Source: Synechococcales cyanobacterium S06
Lineage (GTDB): Bacteria > Cyanobacteriota > Cyanobacteriia > Cyanobacteriales > JAABRE01
Assembly: GCA_011391125.1 (NCBI GenBank)
Contig: JAABRE010000019.1
Coordinates: 1-64,000, forward strand
Length of the DNA: 64,000 nucleotides
Direction of reading: 5' to 3'
The translations under genes were made by a program, and so were the position numbers. A model generated the notes under the pieces. The model was not told where the DNA came from. It worked only from the letters and a program-made list of their open reading frames with translations, and did no database searches. Positions 1-8,733 of this stretch are shown piece by piece (the stretch's first letter is position 1; each line of letters opens with the position of its first letter).

Positions 1-1
1 A

Positions 2-289
2 ATAAGTGATGAAGAAGTATCAGAAATTTATCGTAAAAGATGGGCCATAGAAACCTTGTGGAAATTTTTAAAAATGCATCTCAAACTAGATAAATTAATA
101 TGTAAAAATACCAATGGTATTACTCTACAAATTTATAGTTGTTTAATTATTTATTTAGTTTTACAATTAGTAGAAATACCGCCAGAAATCGGCTCTAAAT
201 CATTAGATAAGTTGAGATATTTACAAGCATTTATGAGTGAAAAAATAAGTTACATTCACTGGTTTAGACGCATTAGTCTAACACGATAA
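2..289 (+). pseudogene. C-terminal part of an IS4-type (DDE) transposase, open at the left window edge
   Basis: Reading frame continues upstream of the listed ORF: ISDEEVSEIYRKRWAIETLWKFLKMHLK. It matches the Y-(2)-R-(3)-E-(6)-K signature of IS4-type transposases. Completeness cannot be judged at the window edge. Confidence 0.75.
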
Positions 290-364
290 TTTTGCTTAAT
301 TAGGGATTTGTCTGATCATAAATGTTAAGTTTTGTAACAATTTTCACCATTTCTGCTATTAAAT

Positions 365-604
365 ATGAATCAAACTATTAAATTTATCACTAAGATTAAT
401 CAGGGAATGATTATTATTCCCCCTGAATATCAAGGACAGATTGAAGAATCTTTGGAAGTACAGGTTATTATTAAACCAAAATCTAAAAATAGCCATCAAA
501 TTAACGAATTATCGGGAAAAGTAACAGCTTTTAAAAACATTAATTCAGTAACTTGGCAAAGACAAATTAGAGAGGAATGGGAGGAAACTAGATTATCTAA
601 TTGA
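365..604 (+). CDS. Putative antitoxin of a VapBC-like pair
   Basis: 79 aa; short ORF followed by an out-of-frame PIN-like N-terminus (LDYLIDTNIC). Confidence 0.5.
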   Translation: MNQTIKFITKINQGMIIIPPEYQGQIEESLEVQVIIKPKSKNSHQINELSGKVTAFKNINSVTWQRQIREEWEETRLSN

Positions 605-662
605 TACTAATATATGTCGTTTATTGATAAGTTCTTTAATTATTGGTGATAAAATAGTTTAA
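588..662 (+). pseudogene. Truncated PIN-domain (VapC-like) toxin remnant
   Basis: Frame reads LDYLIDTNICRLLISSLIIGDKIV-stop. This is the typical N-terminus of PIN toxins, ending after about 24 codons and overlapping the upstream antitoxin ORF. Confidence 0.55.
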
Positions 663-691
663 AATGAGATATAATTTTACAAAAAATAAGA

Positions 692-880
692 ATGAAAGTT
701 AAAGATGTCTTAAAAAAATTAGAACAAGATGGGTGGTATCAAATTAGAATGCGAGGAAGTCACAGGGTATTGGCACATGATATTAAACCTGGAATAGTTG
801 TTGTACCAGGTAAATTGAGTAATGATATTCCTAAAGGTACATTATCGGCTATTTTTAAACAAGCACAAATAGGAGATTAA
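692..880 (+). CDS. hicA: HicA-family mRNA interferase toxin
   Basis: MKVKDVLKKLEQDGWYQIRMRGSHRVLAH...VVPGK: HicA fold with GSHR motif; directly followed by HicB. Confidence 0.85.
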   Translation: MKVKDVLKKLEQDGWYQIRMRGSHRVLAHDIKPGIVVVPGKLSNDIPKGTLSAIFKQAQIGD

Positions 881-882
881 TA

Positions 883-1098
883 ATGAAAGAATATATCGTT
901 ATTTATGAAAAAGGAGACACAAATTGGGGTGCAATTGTACCAGATTTACCCGGTTGTGTTAGTATTGGTGATACTTTTGAAGAAGTCCAAGAAAATATTA
1001 AAGAAGCAATTGAATTTTACCTAGAAATCTTAACAGAAAGAGGCGAAAAAATACCCGATGCAAAAACAAAAATTGGTACAGTACAAATAGCGGCTTAA
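883..1098 (+). CDS. hicB: HicB-family antitoxin
   Basis: YIVIYEKGDTNWGAIVPDLPGCVSIGDTFEEVQENIKEAIEFYLE is the HicB signature; 2-bp gap from hicA. Confidence 0.85.
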   Translation: MKEYIVIYEKGDTNWGAIVPDLPGCVSIGDTFEEVQENIKEAIEFYLEILTERGEKIPDAKTKIGTVQIAA

Positions 1099-1147
1099 AT
1101 TATAAAATAATGTGTTTATATTCCCTAATAATTATTAACAACTTCAG

Positions 1148-1294
1148 TTAGTAGGGTGGGTAAGGTTGCAATTAATTTATGCTAATATTATCCGTCTTTA
1201 ATCGCCATTATCCGGCACAAAAAACGGTGGGCAAAATGGATAATAATTGAAAATTATTTTACAATATTTAACGCCATTTTACCCACCCTACTAA
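1148..1294. repeat. Intergenic MITE/REP-like element with 16-bp perfect terminal inverted repeats
   Basis: TTAGTAGGGTGGGTAA (1148-1163) and TTACCCACCCTACTAA (1279-1294) are exact reverse complements. Confidence 0.65.
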
Positions 1295-1297
1295 GGG

Positions 1298-1645
1298 CTA
1301 TTTTTGATAATTTTGAATAATATTAATAATTTCTTGGTTACTAATGTTAGTTTGCTCAGATTTTGTATAAATAGTTAATAACACAATTCCTTCTTCTGTT
1401 TTAACATAATAAATAAGACGATAACCCCCACTTTTTCCTTTTTGAATATCACTATTTTTTACTCGTAATTTAAACACTTGATAATTAATTCCTGAAATAC
1501 GTTTTCCGGGTAAATCTCCAGTTTCAAGTTGTTTAATTATCGGTTTTATATCATTAAGAATATGACGATATTTTTTACCAAGATTGTCTAAATTGCGTTT
1601 AAATGTAAGAGTAGCTTCGACTTTAATTGAGAAATTATTACTCAT
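1298..1645 (-). CDS. RelE/ParE-type toxin
   Basis: MSNNFSIKVEATLTFKRNLDNLGKKYR...GYRLIYYVKTEEGIVLLTIYTKSEQ; RelE-like. The start at 1645 overlaps the antitoxin stop. Confidence 0.7.
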   Translation of the reverse strand: MSNNFSIKVEATLTFKRNLDNLGKKYRHILNDIKPIIKQLETGDLPGKRISGINYQVFKLRVKNSDIQKGKSGGYRLIYYVKTEEGIVLLTIYTKSEQTNISNQEIINIIQNYQK

Positions 1646-1865
1646 GTTCAGATTCTTTCCAAAGTTCACTAACCGGAATAGTTTGTCCAGTCATCGCTTC
1701 CTGCCAAGCTTGGTTAAAATCAGCAATAAGCTCAGAAGAATTGTGTTGAACAGAATCATTATTCGTATATTTTTCCTCAAGATATTCTGCATAATGTAAC
1801 AATTCTTTTTGGAAAGATATAGGCATTTTTTTCAGAGTTTGTACAATTTTTGCTTCAATATTCAT
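1638..1865 (-). CDS. DUF2281-like antitoxin
   Basis: MNIEAKIVQTLKKMPISFQKELLHYAEYLEEKY: DUF2281-type. The ORF-track start at 1907 is probably too early. Confidence 0.7.
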   Translation of the reverse strand: MNIEAKIVQTLKKMPISFQKELLHYAEYLEEKYTNNDSVQHNSSELIADFNQAWQEAMTGQTIPVSELWKESEHE

Positions 1866-1992
1866 AATAATTATGATAATTTTATGATCTGTTAAAAAGC
1901 ATAACATTTTTAACGAAATAATTACTGAGATAAACTGGGCAATTATTTATGATCAAATAATTGCCCAGCTAACCATAAAAAGCATTAATTTT

Positions 1993-2511
1993 TTATTGTT
2001 CAACGTCATTTTCTAAGGCTGCAAAAGTTTTACAACCCACAATTCCATCTATTGTTAAATCCTTGTCTTGCTGATATTTTTTCACCGCAGCCTCGGTTGC
2101 TTGACCGAAAACACCATCTGGAGCATTCATGGGTAAATAATTGAGTTTGGCCAGGTATTTTTGCACAGCTCCTACTGCTTCACCTTTCATTCCTAATTTA
2201 ACCCAAATGCTACAACTTTCGAGATTTTCGATGGTCACAGGTAGATAATTATAACTACGACTTCCTGAACTTCCTGAATTACTATTTCCTGAACTTCCTG
2301 AATTACCACTTCCTGAATTACTATTTCCTGAACTTCCACCACTAGAACTTCCACCACCACCGTGACAGTGATATGAACCAGTGTTCTTGTTGGTGTGGCA
2401 ACCTTCGCTATTAGTACGTCCACCATGTGCTAAGGTTACATTACTAAGCAAAAATGTTGATAAAATCCCAATTCCTAGCGCTTTCCCGAAGGTTTTAGAT
2501 TTCTTGTTCAT
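1993..2511 (-). CDS. Secreted YHYH-domain protein with Ser/Gly/Asn linker and peptidoglycan-binding domain
   Basis: Signal peptide then HGGRTNSEGCHTNKNTGSYHCHGGG, a low-complexity linker, and VKLGMKGEAVGAVQKYLAKLNYL...DGVFGQATEAAVKKYQ (PG_binding_1-like). Start corrected to the ATG at 2511. Confidence 0.75.
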   Translation of the reverse strand: MNKKSKTFGKALGIGILSTFLLSNVTLAHGGRTNSEGCHTNKNTGSYHCHGGGGSSSGGSSGNSNSGSGNSGSSGNSNSGSSGSRSYNYLPVTIENLESCSIWVKLGMKGEAVGAVQKYLAKLNYLPMNAPDGVFGQATEAAVKKYQQDKDLTIDGIVGCKTFAALENDVEQ

Positions 2512-2519
2512 GGTGACAC

Positions 2520-2678
2520 CTATTTTTTGTGGCAATGATAAACACCAGTTTTCTTGTTGGTGTGGCAACCGTCACTATTCGTACCACCGGAATGTGCTAA
2601 AACCACGTCGTTTAGTAAAAACGTTGATAATACGGCAATTACAGTCGCTTTTACATAAAAGTTAGTTCTTTTTTTCAT
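2520..2678 (-). CDS. Small secreted YHYH protein (52 aa), tandem paralog of the preceding gene
   Basis: Frame reads MKKRTNFYVKATVIAVLSTFLLNDVVLAHSGGTNSDGCHTNKKTGVYHCHKK-stop. Not in the ORF track. Confidence 0.65.
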   Translation of the reverse strand: MKKRTNFYVKATVIAVLSTFLLNDVVLAHSGGTNSDGCHTNKKTGVYHCHKK

Positions 2679-2770
2679 AGAATTTTCCTCTAATTTTGAC
2701 TAATCTCAATGTATGATTTTTTTTTCATTGGTCAAGAGGTTGTTACAATTTGTTACACTGATTGGTCATA

Positions 2771-3640
2771 CTACTGTAAACCTGCTTCTAATAAAGCTTG
2801 ATTTAATAAATCAGATAAGTTTTCAAGTTTTGACCAATACTTTAGATAATCGAAATCTAAGTTACTTGATTGTGTTTTTAATACTCCTAAAATATCTCGC
2901 CATTGACGGTCAGAAATTCGATTTCCATCACGATACCAAATTAATTTTTGCAAAATAATATCTTCGGGACTTGCTAAATATAAAAACTCATTTTCTTCTG
3001 TTACTTGTTGTAATTTTTTACGCTGCATTTCTTCTTGTAATAAAGGTTTTTTACCTAATACAAAAATATCTATTTTTTCATTAGTTTCAAAGTGAATTAA
3101 ATTAAAGCTAGATTGATAAATAATTGCCTCTCTAACCGCATTTTCACTAATATAAAAAATATCTTCAACACAAACAATAAAATCATTCATTTTAGCCATG
3201 GTTAAATCAGCGACTAAATCAATATCTAAAGTAGCGCGACTTTCGCCCCAGAGAGAACTTGCAACAGAACCACCAACAAAATAAGGTATTTCCAAATTGT
3301 CAAATATTTTAGCCATTAATAAGGCTAATTCGATGGGATTTCCGATCATGATTTCTTTTTTTATGTCGATATTTTTAATTAAGTTACTAACTTTTTCTCC
3401 TAAAATTCTTTGTGCATATAAGTGTCTTTGTTCTGCTAAAGTTTTCTCAGAATACTGATTTTTAATCCCCATTAAAGTTAATTGACGACATCCTCTTGTT
3501 GCTCCAACAATTAAATTAGCTTTTTGCAATAAAGACATATTTTGCCATCTTTGAAATTGCCAAATATCGACTTCTAAACTGGTATCTCTAGCTTGAGCTT
3601 TATAACCTTTTGGTATAGTAATTACGGGTATTTTTGGCAT
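2771..3640 (-). CDS. Nucleotidyltransferase-fold protein
   Basis: IPYFVGGSVASSLWGESRATLDIDLVADL (GGS...DxD nucleotidyltransferase core). Confidence 0.6.
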   Translation of the reverse strand: MPKIPVITIPKGYKAQARDTSLEVDIWQFQRWQNMSLLQKANLIVGATRGCRQLTLMGIKNQYSEKTLAEQRHLYAQRILGEKVSNLIKNIDIKKEIMIGNPIELALLMAKIFDNLEIPYFVGGSVASSLWGESRATLDIDLVADLTMAKMNDFIVCVEDIFYISENAVREAIIYQSSFNLIHFETNEKIDIFVLGKKPLLQEEMQRKKLQQVTEENEFLYLASPEDIILQKLIWYRDGNRISDRQWRDILGVLKTQSSNLDFDYLKYWSKLENLSDLLNQALLEAGLQ

Positions 3641-3700
3641 ATTTTTAGTAATAATAATTGTCCTAATAATTTTAGGTTAATTGTCTGTTTTTTAACTTAG

Positions 3701-3770
3701 TTAGTAGGGTGGGAAATGGCGCGATTAATTAATGGGAAAATTGTCAAGTTAGATTCGCCATTGCCCACCA
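3701..3770. repeat. Intergenic inverted repeat of the GTAGGGTGGG/CCCACC family
   Basis: GGTGGGAAATGGCG (3708-3721) pairs with CGCCATTGCCCACC (3756-3769) with one mismatch. Confidence 0.5.
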
Positions 3771-3785
3771 CAGCAATTTAGAGGG

Positions 3786-5342
3786 TTAATTTACTATTAA
3801 AAATGCACCTTCTCGACGTGGATCGCCTGCTCCATCTACATCACCAGAATCAGTTTTAATAACCCCATTTACTCCTCCGAAAAACATATTTTGCTGATCC
3901 CATAAAACGAGTTTTGTAGAGTCAGGAAGTTGGTTATTATTAATAGTTTCCTTAAAGGGAGGTTCAATACTAAAAATGTTATTTTCCCAATGAACTCGCG
4001 GACTTTCCACTGCTTTTTTAATGGGTAATTTTAAATCCAATAAGTTAGAAATTACCTGAAAAATTGCGGTTCTAATTCTATTTGAACCTCCCGAACCTAA
4101 TACTATTTCTGGCCTACCATTTTTTAACACAATTGTCGGAGACATCATGGAAGAAATGCGCTGATTACATTGCCATTGATGGAAACCTAAAGGGTTTAAA
4201 TCTTCTTCTCCTAACATATTATTAACCATAATTCCAGTATTTGGAATGATATAACCCGAACCTTCTCCATTTGAAGAGGTAACACTGGCCGCATTTCCTG
4301 ACCTGTCAATCACACTAATATGAGTTGTACTTCCCCATTTATTAATATTATTAATTAACTGGTTTTGATAGGGTTGTAAATGTTGGATTTCCAAGAATTT
4401 TTCGACTATTTTAGGGTCATAAATATGCTGATCATAACCATCTTTTCTACCTTCATTAGTTAGGGACATTACTTGTGCTAAAATCTGTCTATGTTTGGCA
4501 CTATTAAATTCAATATTATCGAGATTTATGGACTCTAATAATTTTAAACTAAAAGCGATTAATGCTCCTCCTGAACTTGGCGGAGGATTCGTCAATAATT
4601 CATGGCCACGGTAGTTAATTTTTAAGGGTTTTCTAACAGTAACTTGGTAATTTGTTAAGTCTTCTAAGGTTAAATATCCGCCTAATTTTTCGCAATCTTT
4701 AATTAATTGATGGCCAATTTCACCGTTATATAATTCATCAGCACCTTTTTTACTTAAAATTCTGAGGGTATTTGCCAAATCTTTCATATAACAAAGATTA
4801 CCCTGTTTAAGTAAAGTTCCTTGGGGTGCAAAAATCTTTTTACCATCATTAGAAGCGAGTAAAATTGGCTCTAATAACTGTAAACAAAAAGCCTGAAATT
4901 TGCTAATTTCAAAACCATTTTCAGCGTAATTTATGGCAGGTTCAGCTATTACATGAAAAGGGAACTTTCCTAACTTTTTATGTACCGCAAATATCCCTGC
5001 TAAATTCCCCGGAGTTGCCATGGAACCTAAACCGATATGAAAGGCCTGAGTTTGTCCACCAAAATCTAAATTTACTGAGTAAAAATCGAGTGTTTCAAGT
5101 GTCTTTTTATAGCGAGGAGTTTGTGTAAAAAAATCGAATAAAATATTCTCATTATTTTTCGTATGTGCAAGCAGAAAACCACCTCCAGCAAGACTTGTAA
5201 GGGGGAATTCTACTACGAAACTTGCTAACATAGCCGCAATTGCGGCATCAAAAGCATTACCTCCTTGAGCTAAAATTTCCGCTCCTGCTGCCGCTGTTTT
5301 CTTATGTCCAGCAGCTATCACTCCAGCATTTTTATTTGTCAT
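3786..5342 (-). CDS. ggt: Gamma-glutamyltransferase
   Basis: AGGNAFDAAIAAMLASFVVEFPLTSLAGGGFLL, TTHISVIDRSGNAASVTSSNGEGSG, GSGGSNRIRTAIFQVISN. Confidence 0.9.
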   Translation of the reverse strand: MTNKNAGVIAAGHKKTAAAGAEILAQGGNAFDAAIAAMLASFVVEFPLTSLAGGGFLLAHTKNNENILFDFFTQTPRYKKTLETLDFYSVNLDFGGQTQAFHIGLGSMATPGNLAGIFAVHKKLGKFPFHVIAEPAINYAENGFEISKFQAFCLQLLEPILLASNDGKKIFAPQGTLLKQGNLCYMKDLANTLRILSKKGADELYNGEIGHQLIKDCEKLGGYLTLEDLTNYQVTVRKPLKINYRGHELLTNPPPSSGGALIAFSLKLLESINLDNIEFNSAKHRQILAQVMSLTNEGRKDGYDQHIYDPKIVEKFLEIQHLQPYQNQLINNINKWGSTTHISVIDRSGNAASVTSSNGEGSGYIIPNTGIMVNNMLGEEDLNPLGFHQWQCNQRISSMMSPTIVLKNGRPEIVLGSGGSNRIRTAIFQVISNLLDLKLPIKKAVESPRVHWENNIFSIEPPFKETINNNQLPDSTKLVLWDQQNMFFGGVNGVIKTDSGDVDGAGDPRREGAFLIVN

Positions 5343-5448
5343 TTTTAGATCAGTTAATTATTAAGAAAATTATTTATTATATAAACGGTAATATTGGTAA
5401 AACAAATGATACTTATTATCTCATAAATAACTATAATTTTTGCCCACC

Positions 5449-5620
5449 CTAATTTAATTCTTGTTTTAATTCATCCCAAGAAATTTCGGATTCATATTCT
5501 CTACTATGGGATACTAAAACATCATAAAAATCTTCCCAAAGTTTCCCCCATTCTTCTAAATCTATTAATACAGCTTTTTTTATCGTTTTTTTTGTCAATA
5601 ATAAAATTAATTCCTTTCAT
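5449..5620 (-). pseudogene. Antitoxin-like gene with homopolymer frameshift
   Basis: MKGINFIIDKKNDK then, after a one-base shift at an A7 run, KAVLIDLEEWGKLWEDFYDVLVSHSREYESEISWDELKQELN-stop. Total length 172 nt = 3n+1. Confidence 0.6.
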
Positions 5621-5756
5621 AATTAACCTCTAATTAATCTCAATTATTCTGATTATAAACCTTTTAAAATATCTATGTAAATACTAAATTAGGATTGAAT
5701 TATGATAATACTAACAATTTAACCGTAAATATAGATTGGGGGGTTAGAAATCAGAT

Positions 5757-5858
5757 TTATAGGTAGTCAATTTGTAAACTTGTTTCTGCTTTAACAGGGA
5801 GATTAAATACGAGATTTAAACTTAAGAAAACAGAGGCTAATTTAAAGATATTTTTCAT
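5757..5858 (-). CDS. 33-aa ORF consisting essentially of a signal peptide; small exported peptide or truncated gene
   Basis: MKNIFKLASVFLSLNLVFNLPVKAETSLQIDYL-stop. Confidence 0.35.
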   Translation of the reverse strand: MKNIFKLASVFLSLNLVFNLPVKAETSLQIDYL

Positions 5859-5873
5859 AATTTTCCTACCTTT

Positions 5874-6890
5874 TTATTGTTTTCTACTTAAGCATAAAAT
5901 CGCTTCATCTAATAATTGTAACCCATCTTCTAAGGAATTAATTTGAAACATTTTTTCCCGTAATTCGGCCGCACCTTGAAAACCTTTACAATACCAAGCC
6001 ATTTGTTTACGAGATTGCAAAATTCCCTTATATCCTTTATACCAATATAACCCTTTTAAATGCTCTTTAGCACATTCTAAAAGTTCGCTAGAATTTGGTT
6101 TATTTAAAATATTTCCTGTCTTAAAAAAGTGGTCAATTTCTCCTACCAAAAAAGGATAACCTAACGTACCACGACTACACATGACTCCGTCAGCATTGCT
6201 TATTTCCAAACATTTAATCGCAGCTTCAACACTAAAAATATCCCCATTCGCAATCACAGGAATTGACAAATTTTCCTTAACCTTGGCTATCCATTCCCAG
6301 TTTGCCGAACCCGTATAACCTTGTTCTCTGGTTCTACCATGCAAAGTTAGCATCGCAGCTCCCGCATCCTGCATTCTGAGGGCAAAATCAACAATATTGA
6401 TCTCGCTTTCATTCCAGCCCAAACGGGTCTTGACGGTTACGGGAACATCCACTGCCTGCACCACCCTCCTAATTATCGCTTCTGCGGTGTCTGGCTGGCG
6501 CAGGAGTGAGCTTCCACCGCCTTTTTTGGTGATTTTGTTAACGGGACAACCCATGTTAATATCGACGGTTTTAGCGCCTTCTGAGACGGCTTTCTGGGCA
6601 GCTTCTCCCATGAAGTCGGGGCGACAATCAAACAATTGAATGCTGATTGGTTGTTCGTTGGGGTCAATTTCCATTAGCTTGGGGATTTCTCGCAAATGGT
6701 GTATTTCTTTAGCATTGACCATTTCGGTATATAACATTGATTCGGGAGCATATTTGCGCACTAATCTTCTAAAAACCAAGTCAGTAACACCGGATAAAGG
6801 TGACTGTAATACCCGACTATTTATGGTCACTGAACCTATTTTCAAAGGTTGATAAATTTTGTTTTTAATGTTAGGAGATAATTTAATCAT
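5874..6890 (-). CDS. tRNA-dihydrouridine synthase (NifR3/DusB-like)
   Basis: LQSPLSGVTDLVFRRLVRKY, DINMGCPVNKITKKGGGSSLL, TVKTRLGW, LHGRTREQGYTGSANW. Confidence 0.88.
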   Translation of the reverse strand: MIKLSPNIKNKIYQPLKIGSVTINSRVLQSPLSGVTDLVFRRLVRKYAPESMLYTEMVNAKEIHHLREIPKLMEIDPNEQPISIQLFDCRPDFMGEAAQKAVSEGAKTVDINMGCPVNKITKKGGGSSLLRQPDTAEAIIRRVVQAVDVPVTVKTRLGWNESEINIVDFALRMQDAGAAMLTLHGRTREQGYTGSANWEWIAKVKENLSIPVIANGDIFSVEAAIKCLEISNADGVMCSRGTLGYPFLVGEIDHFFKTGNILNKPNSSELLECAKEHLKGLYWYKGYKGILQSRKQMAWYCKGFQGAAELREKMFQINSLEDGLQLLDEAILCLSRKQ

Positions 6891-6968
6891 GTTTCAAAAT
6901 AGTAATTAATTGAGATAATTTTATGTTAATAAAAGTTTATTATGACAGAAAGCGTTTAAAATTAAACC

Positions 6969-7295
6969 ATGAAAATACCAGAAAATGCGATTATTCCTGA
7001 TGCTAAACTAACCAAATACTTATTAGTATTTAAACAAAAAAACGATAAATCAAAATATTTATTACAAGCTGGATTTACCTTAGCAAATTGGCAACAATTA
7101 AGAACAGCAATTCAAGAATTAATTAAAGAAAATGACGCAATTAAAGACATAACCGATGAATACGGGAAATATTATCAAGTTATTGGTGAATTAAAAGGAG
7201 TCAACCATCAAAATTTATTTGTTGTTACAATTTGGTTACAGCGTAAAATTGACAATCAATTTTACTTTATTACCTTAAAACCTAATCGAGGATAA
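6969..7295 (+). CDS. DUF6883-like protein
   Basis: MKIPENAIIPDAKLTKYLL...FTLANWQQLRTAI; paired with a DUF4926-like ORF 4 bp downstream. Confidence 0.55.
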   Translation: MKIPENAIIPDAKLTKYLLVFKQKNDKSKYLLQAGFTLANWQQLRTAIQELIKENDAIKDITDEYGKYYQVIGELKGVNHQNLFVVTIWLQRKIDNQFYFITLKPNRG

Positions 7296-7299
7296 AATT

Positions 7300-7548
7300 A
7301 TGGAATTTGAATTATATCAAGAAATTGCCTTAACTCGTGATATTCCTGAATATCAATTAAAAAAAGGAGATGTTGCTACTTTACTTGATATTATACCACA
7401 TCCTCAGGGAGGAGAAAAAGGCTGTATTTTGGAGGTATTTAATGCAATTGGTGAATCAATTAAGGTGGTTACTGTTCCTATTTCTGCTATTAAAAAATTA
7501 ACTTCTGAAGATATTTTAACCAGTCGTCAATTAATAGAAATAAGTTAA
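7300..7548 (+). CDS. DUF4926-like protein
   Basis: ELYQEIALTRDIPEYQLKKGDVATLLDII...PISAIKKL. Confidence 0.6.
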   Translation: MEFELYQEIALTRDIPEYQLKKGDVATLLDIIPHPQGGEKGCILEVFNAIGESIKVVTVPISAIKKLTSEDILTSRQLIEIS

Positions 7549-7594
7549 TTTGTCAAGTAATTTTAGTATCTAGTTATCAATTATCTTAGATTTT

Positions 7595-7637
7595 AACTGA
7601 TAACTAATAACTGATAACTATTAACTGATAACTGTTA
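7595..7637. repeat. Short tandem repeat (TAACTGA units) running into the argF stop codon
   Basis: aactgataactaataactgataactattaactgataactgtta. Confidence 0.6.
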
Positions 7638-8561
7638 AACTGCACCCAATAAACTAGCAATTAAAGCTTTTTGTGCGTGCATTCTGTTTTCGGCTTCATC
7701 CCAAACTTTCGACTGTTTTCCTTCCATAACTGAGTCGGTAATTTCCTCTCCTCGATGTGCTGGTAAACAGTGTAAAACAATGGCTTCGGGGTCAGCAATT
7801 TTCAATAATTCATCGTTAATTTGATAGGGTTGAAAAATTGGTATTCTATTAGCAGCTTCGTCTTCTTGCCCCATACTGGCCCACACATCTGTATAAAGAA
7901 TATGGGCATTTTCTGTCGCTTCTTTCGGGTCATTTGTAATCATTATCTTCGCATTTTCTTGAGCTAAATTTTTCGCTTGCTCAATAATTTCAGGTTGAAT
8001 TTGATAATCTTTAGGAGTGGCAATATTAACATTCATTCCCATTAATACTCCACCTAAAAGTAGGGAATTAGCTACATTATTTCCATCTCCTAAATAGGTT
8101 AAAGTTAAACCAGATAACTTACCAAATGTTTCTTGAATTGTTAAAAAGTCGGCTAAAATTTGGCAAGGATGTTCTAAATCTGTCAGTGCATTTATGATAG
8201 GAATTTGCGAATAATTTGCGAAGGTTTCTAAATCTTTCTGCTCGAATGTTCTAATCGCCAAGATGTCTAAATATCGATCTAAAACCCTTGCTGTGTCAAT
8301 CAAAGGCTCTCCCCTTCCTACTTGGGTTCTATCGGGGTTTAAGTCAATTACTTGACCACCTAACTGATACATTGCCACACTAAACGACACCCTTGTACGG
8401 GTAGAAGCTTTATAGAATAACAATCCCAGCACTTTATTGCAAGTTACAGACAATTCTTTGCTTTTTAAAGCGGCAGCTAATTTCAATAATTCCGCAATCT
8501 GTTGACCATTTAAGTCTGCGATGCTCAATAAATCCCTTCCAGCTAAACTACTCATAACCAT
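7635..8561 (-). CDS. argF: Ornithine carbamoyltransferase
   Basis: FYKASTRTRVSFSVAMYQLGG, DLEHPCQILADFLT, HCLPAHRGEE. Confidence 0.93.
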   Translation of the reverse strand: MVMSSLAGRDLLSIADLNGQQIAELLKLAAALKSKELSVTCNKVLGLLFYKASTRTRVSFSVAMYQLGGQVIDLNPDRTQVGRGEPLIDTARVLDRYLDILAIRTFEQKDLETFANYSQIPIINALTDLEHPCQILADFLTIQETFGKLSGLTLTYLGDGNNVANSLLLGGVLMGMNVNIATPKDYQIQPEIIEQAKNLAQENAKIMITNDPKEATENAHILYTDVWASMGQEDEAANRIPIFQPYQINDELLKIADPEAIVLHCLPAHRGEEITDSVMEGKQSKVWDEAENRMHAQKALIASLLGAV

Positions 8562-8733
8562 GGCCTCCCCATTGTAATTTGTGAAGTTATTATTATATAC
8601 TTAAGTTAGATTTATTCTTTTATTTATTCTCTTATTTATTAAAATTTACTAACAAATAATTGATTAGTATATTTACTGTAAAAATATTTTTTGAAAATAA
8701 TCACAATATCTCTCTCATCATGGTAAATAAAAT

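Noticed and set aside
2381-2665. 94-aa plus-strand ORF, and 2235-2426 minus-strand alternative frame
   Set aside because: Both overlap the two YHYH genes, which have signal peptides and recognisable domains; these frames do not.
6397-6852. ORFs on both strands within dus (6397-6639, 6473-6667, 6640-6852)
   Set aside because: Nested inside a well-supported dihydrouridine synthase gene with no recognisable product.
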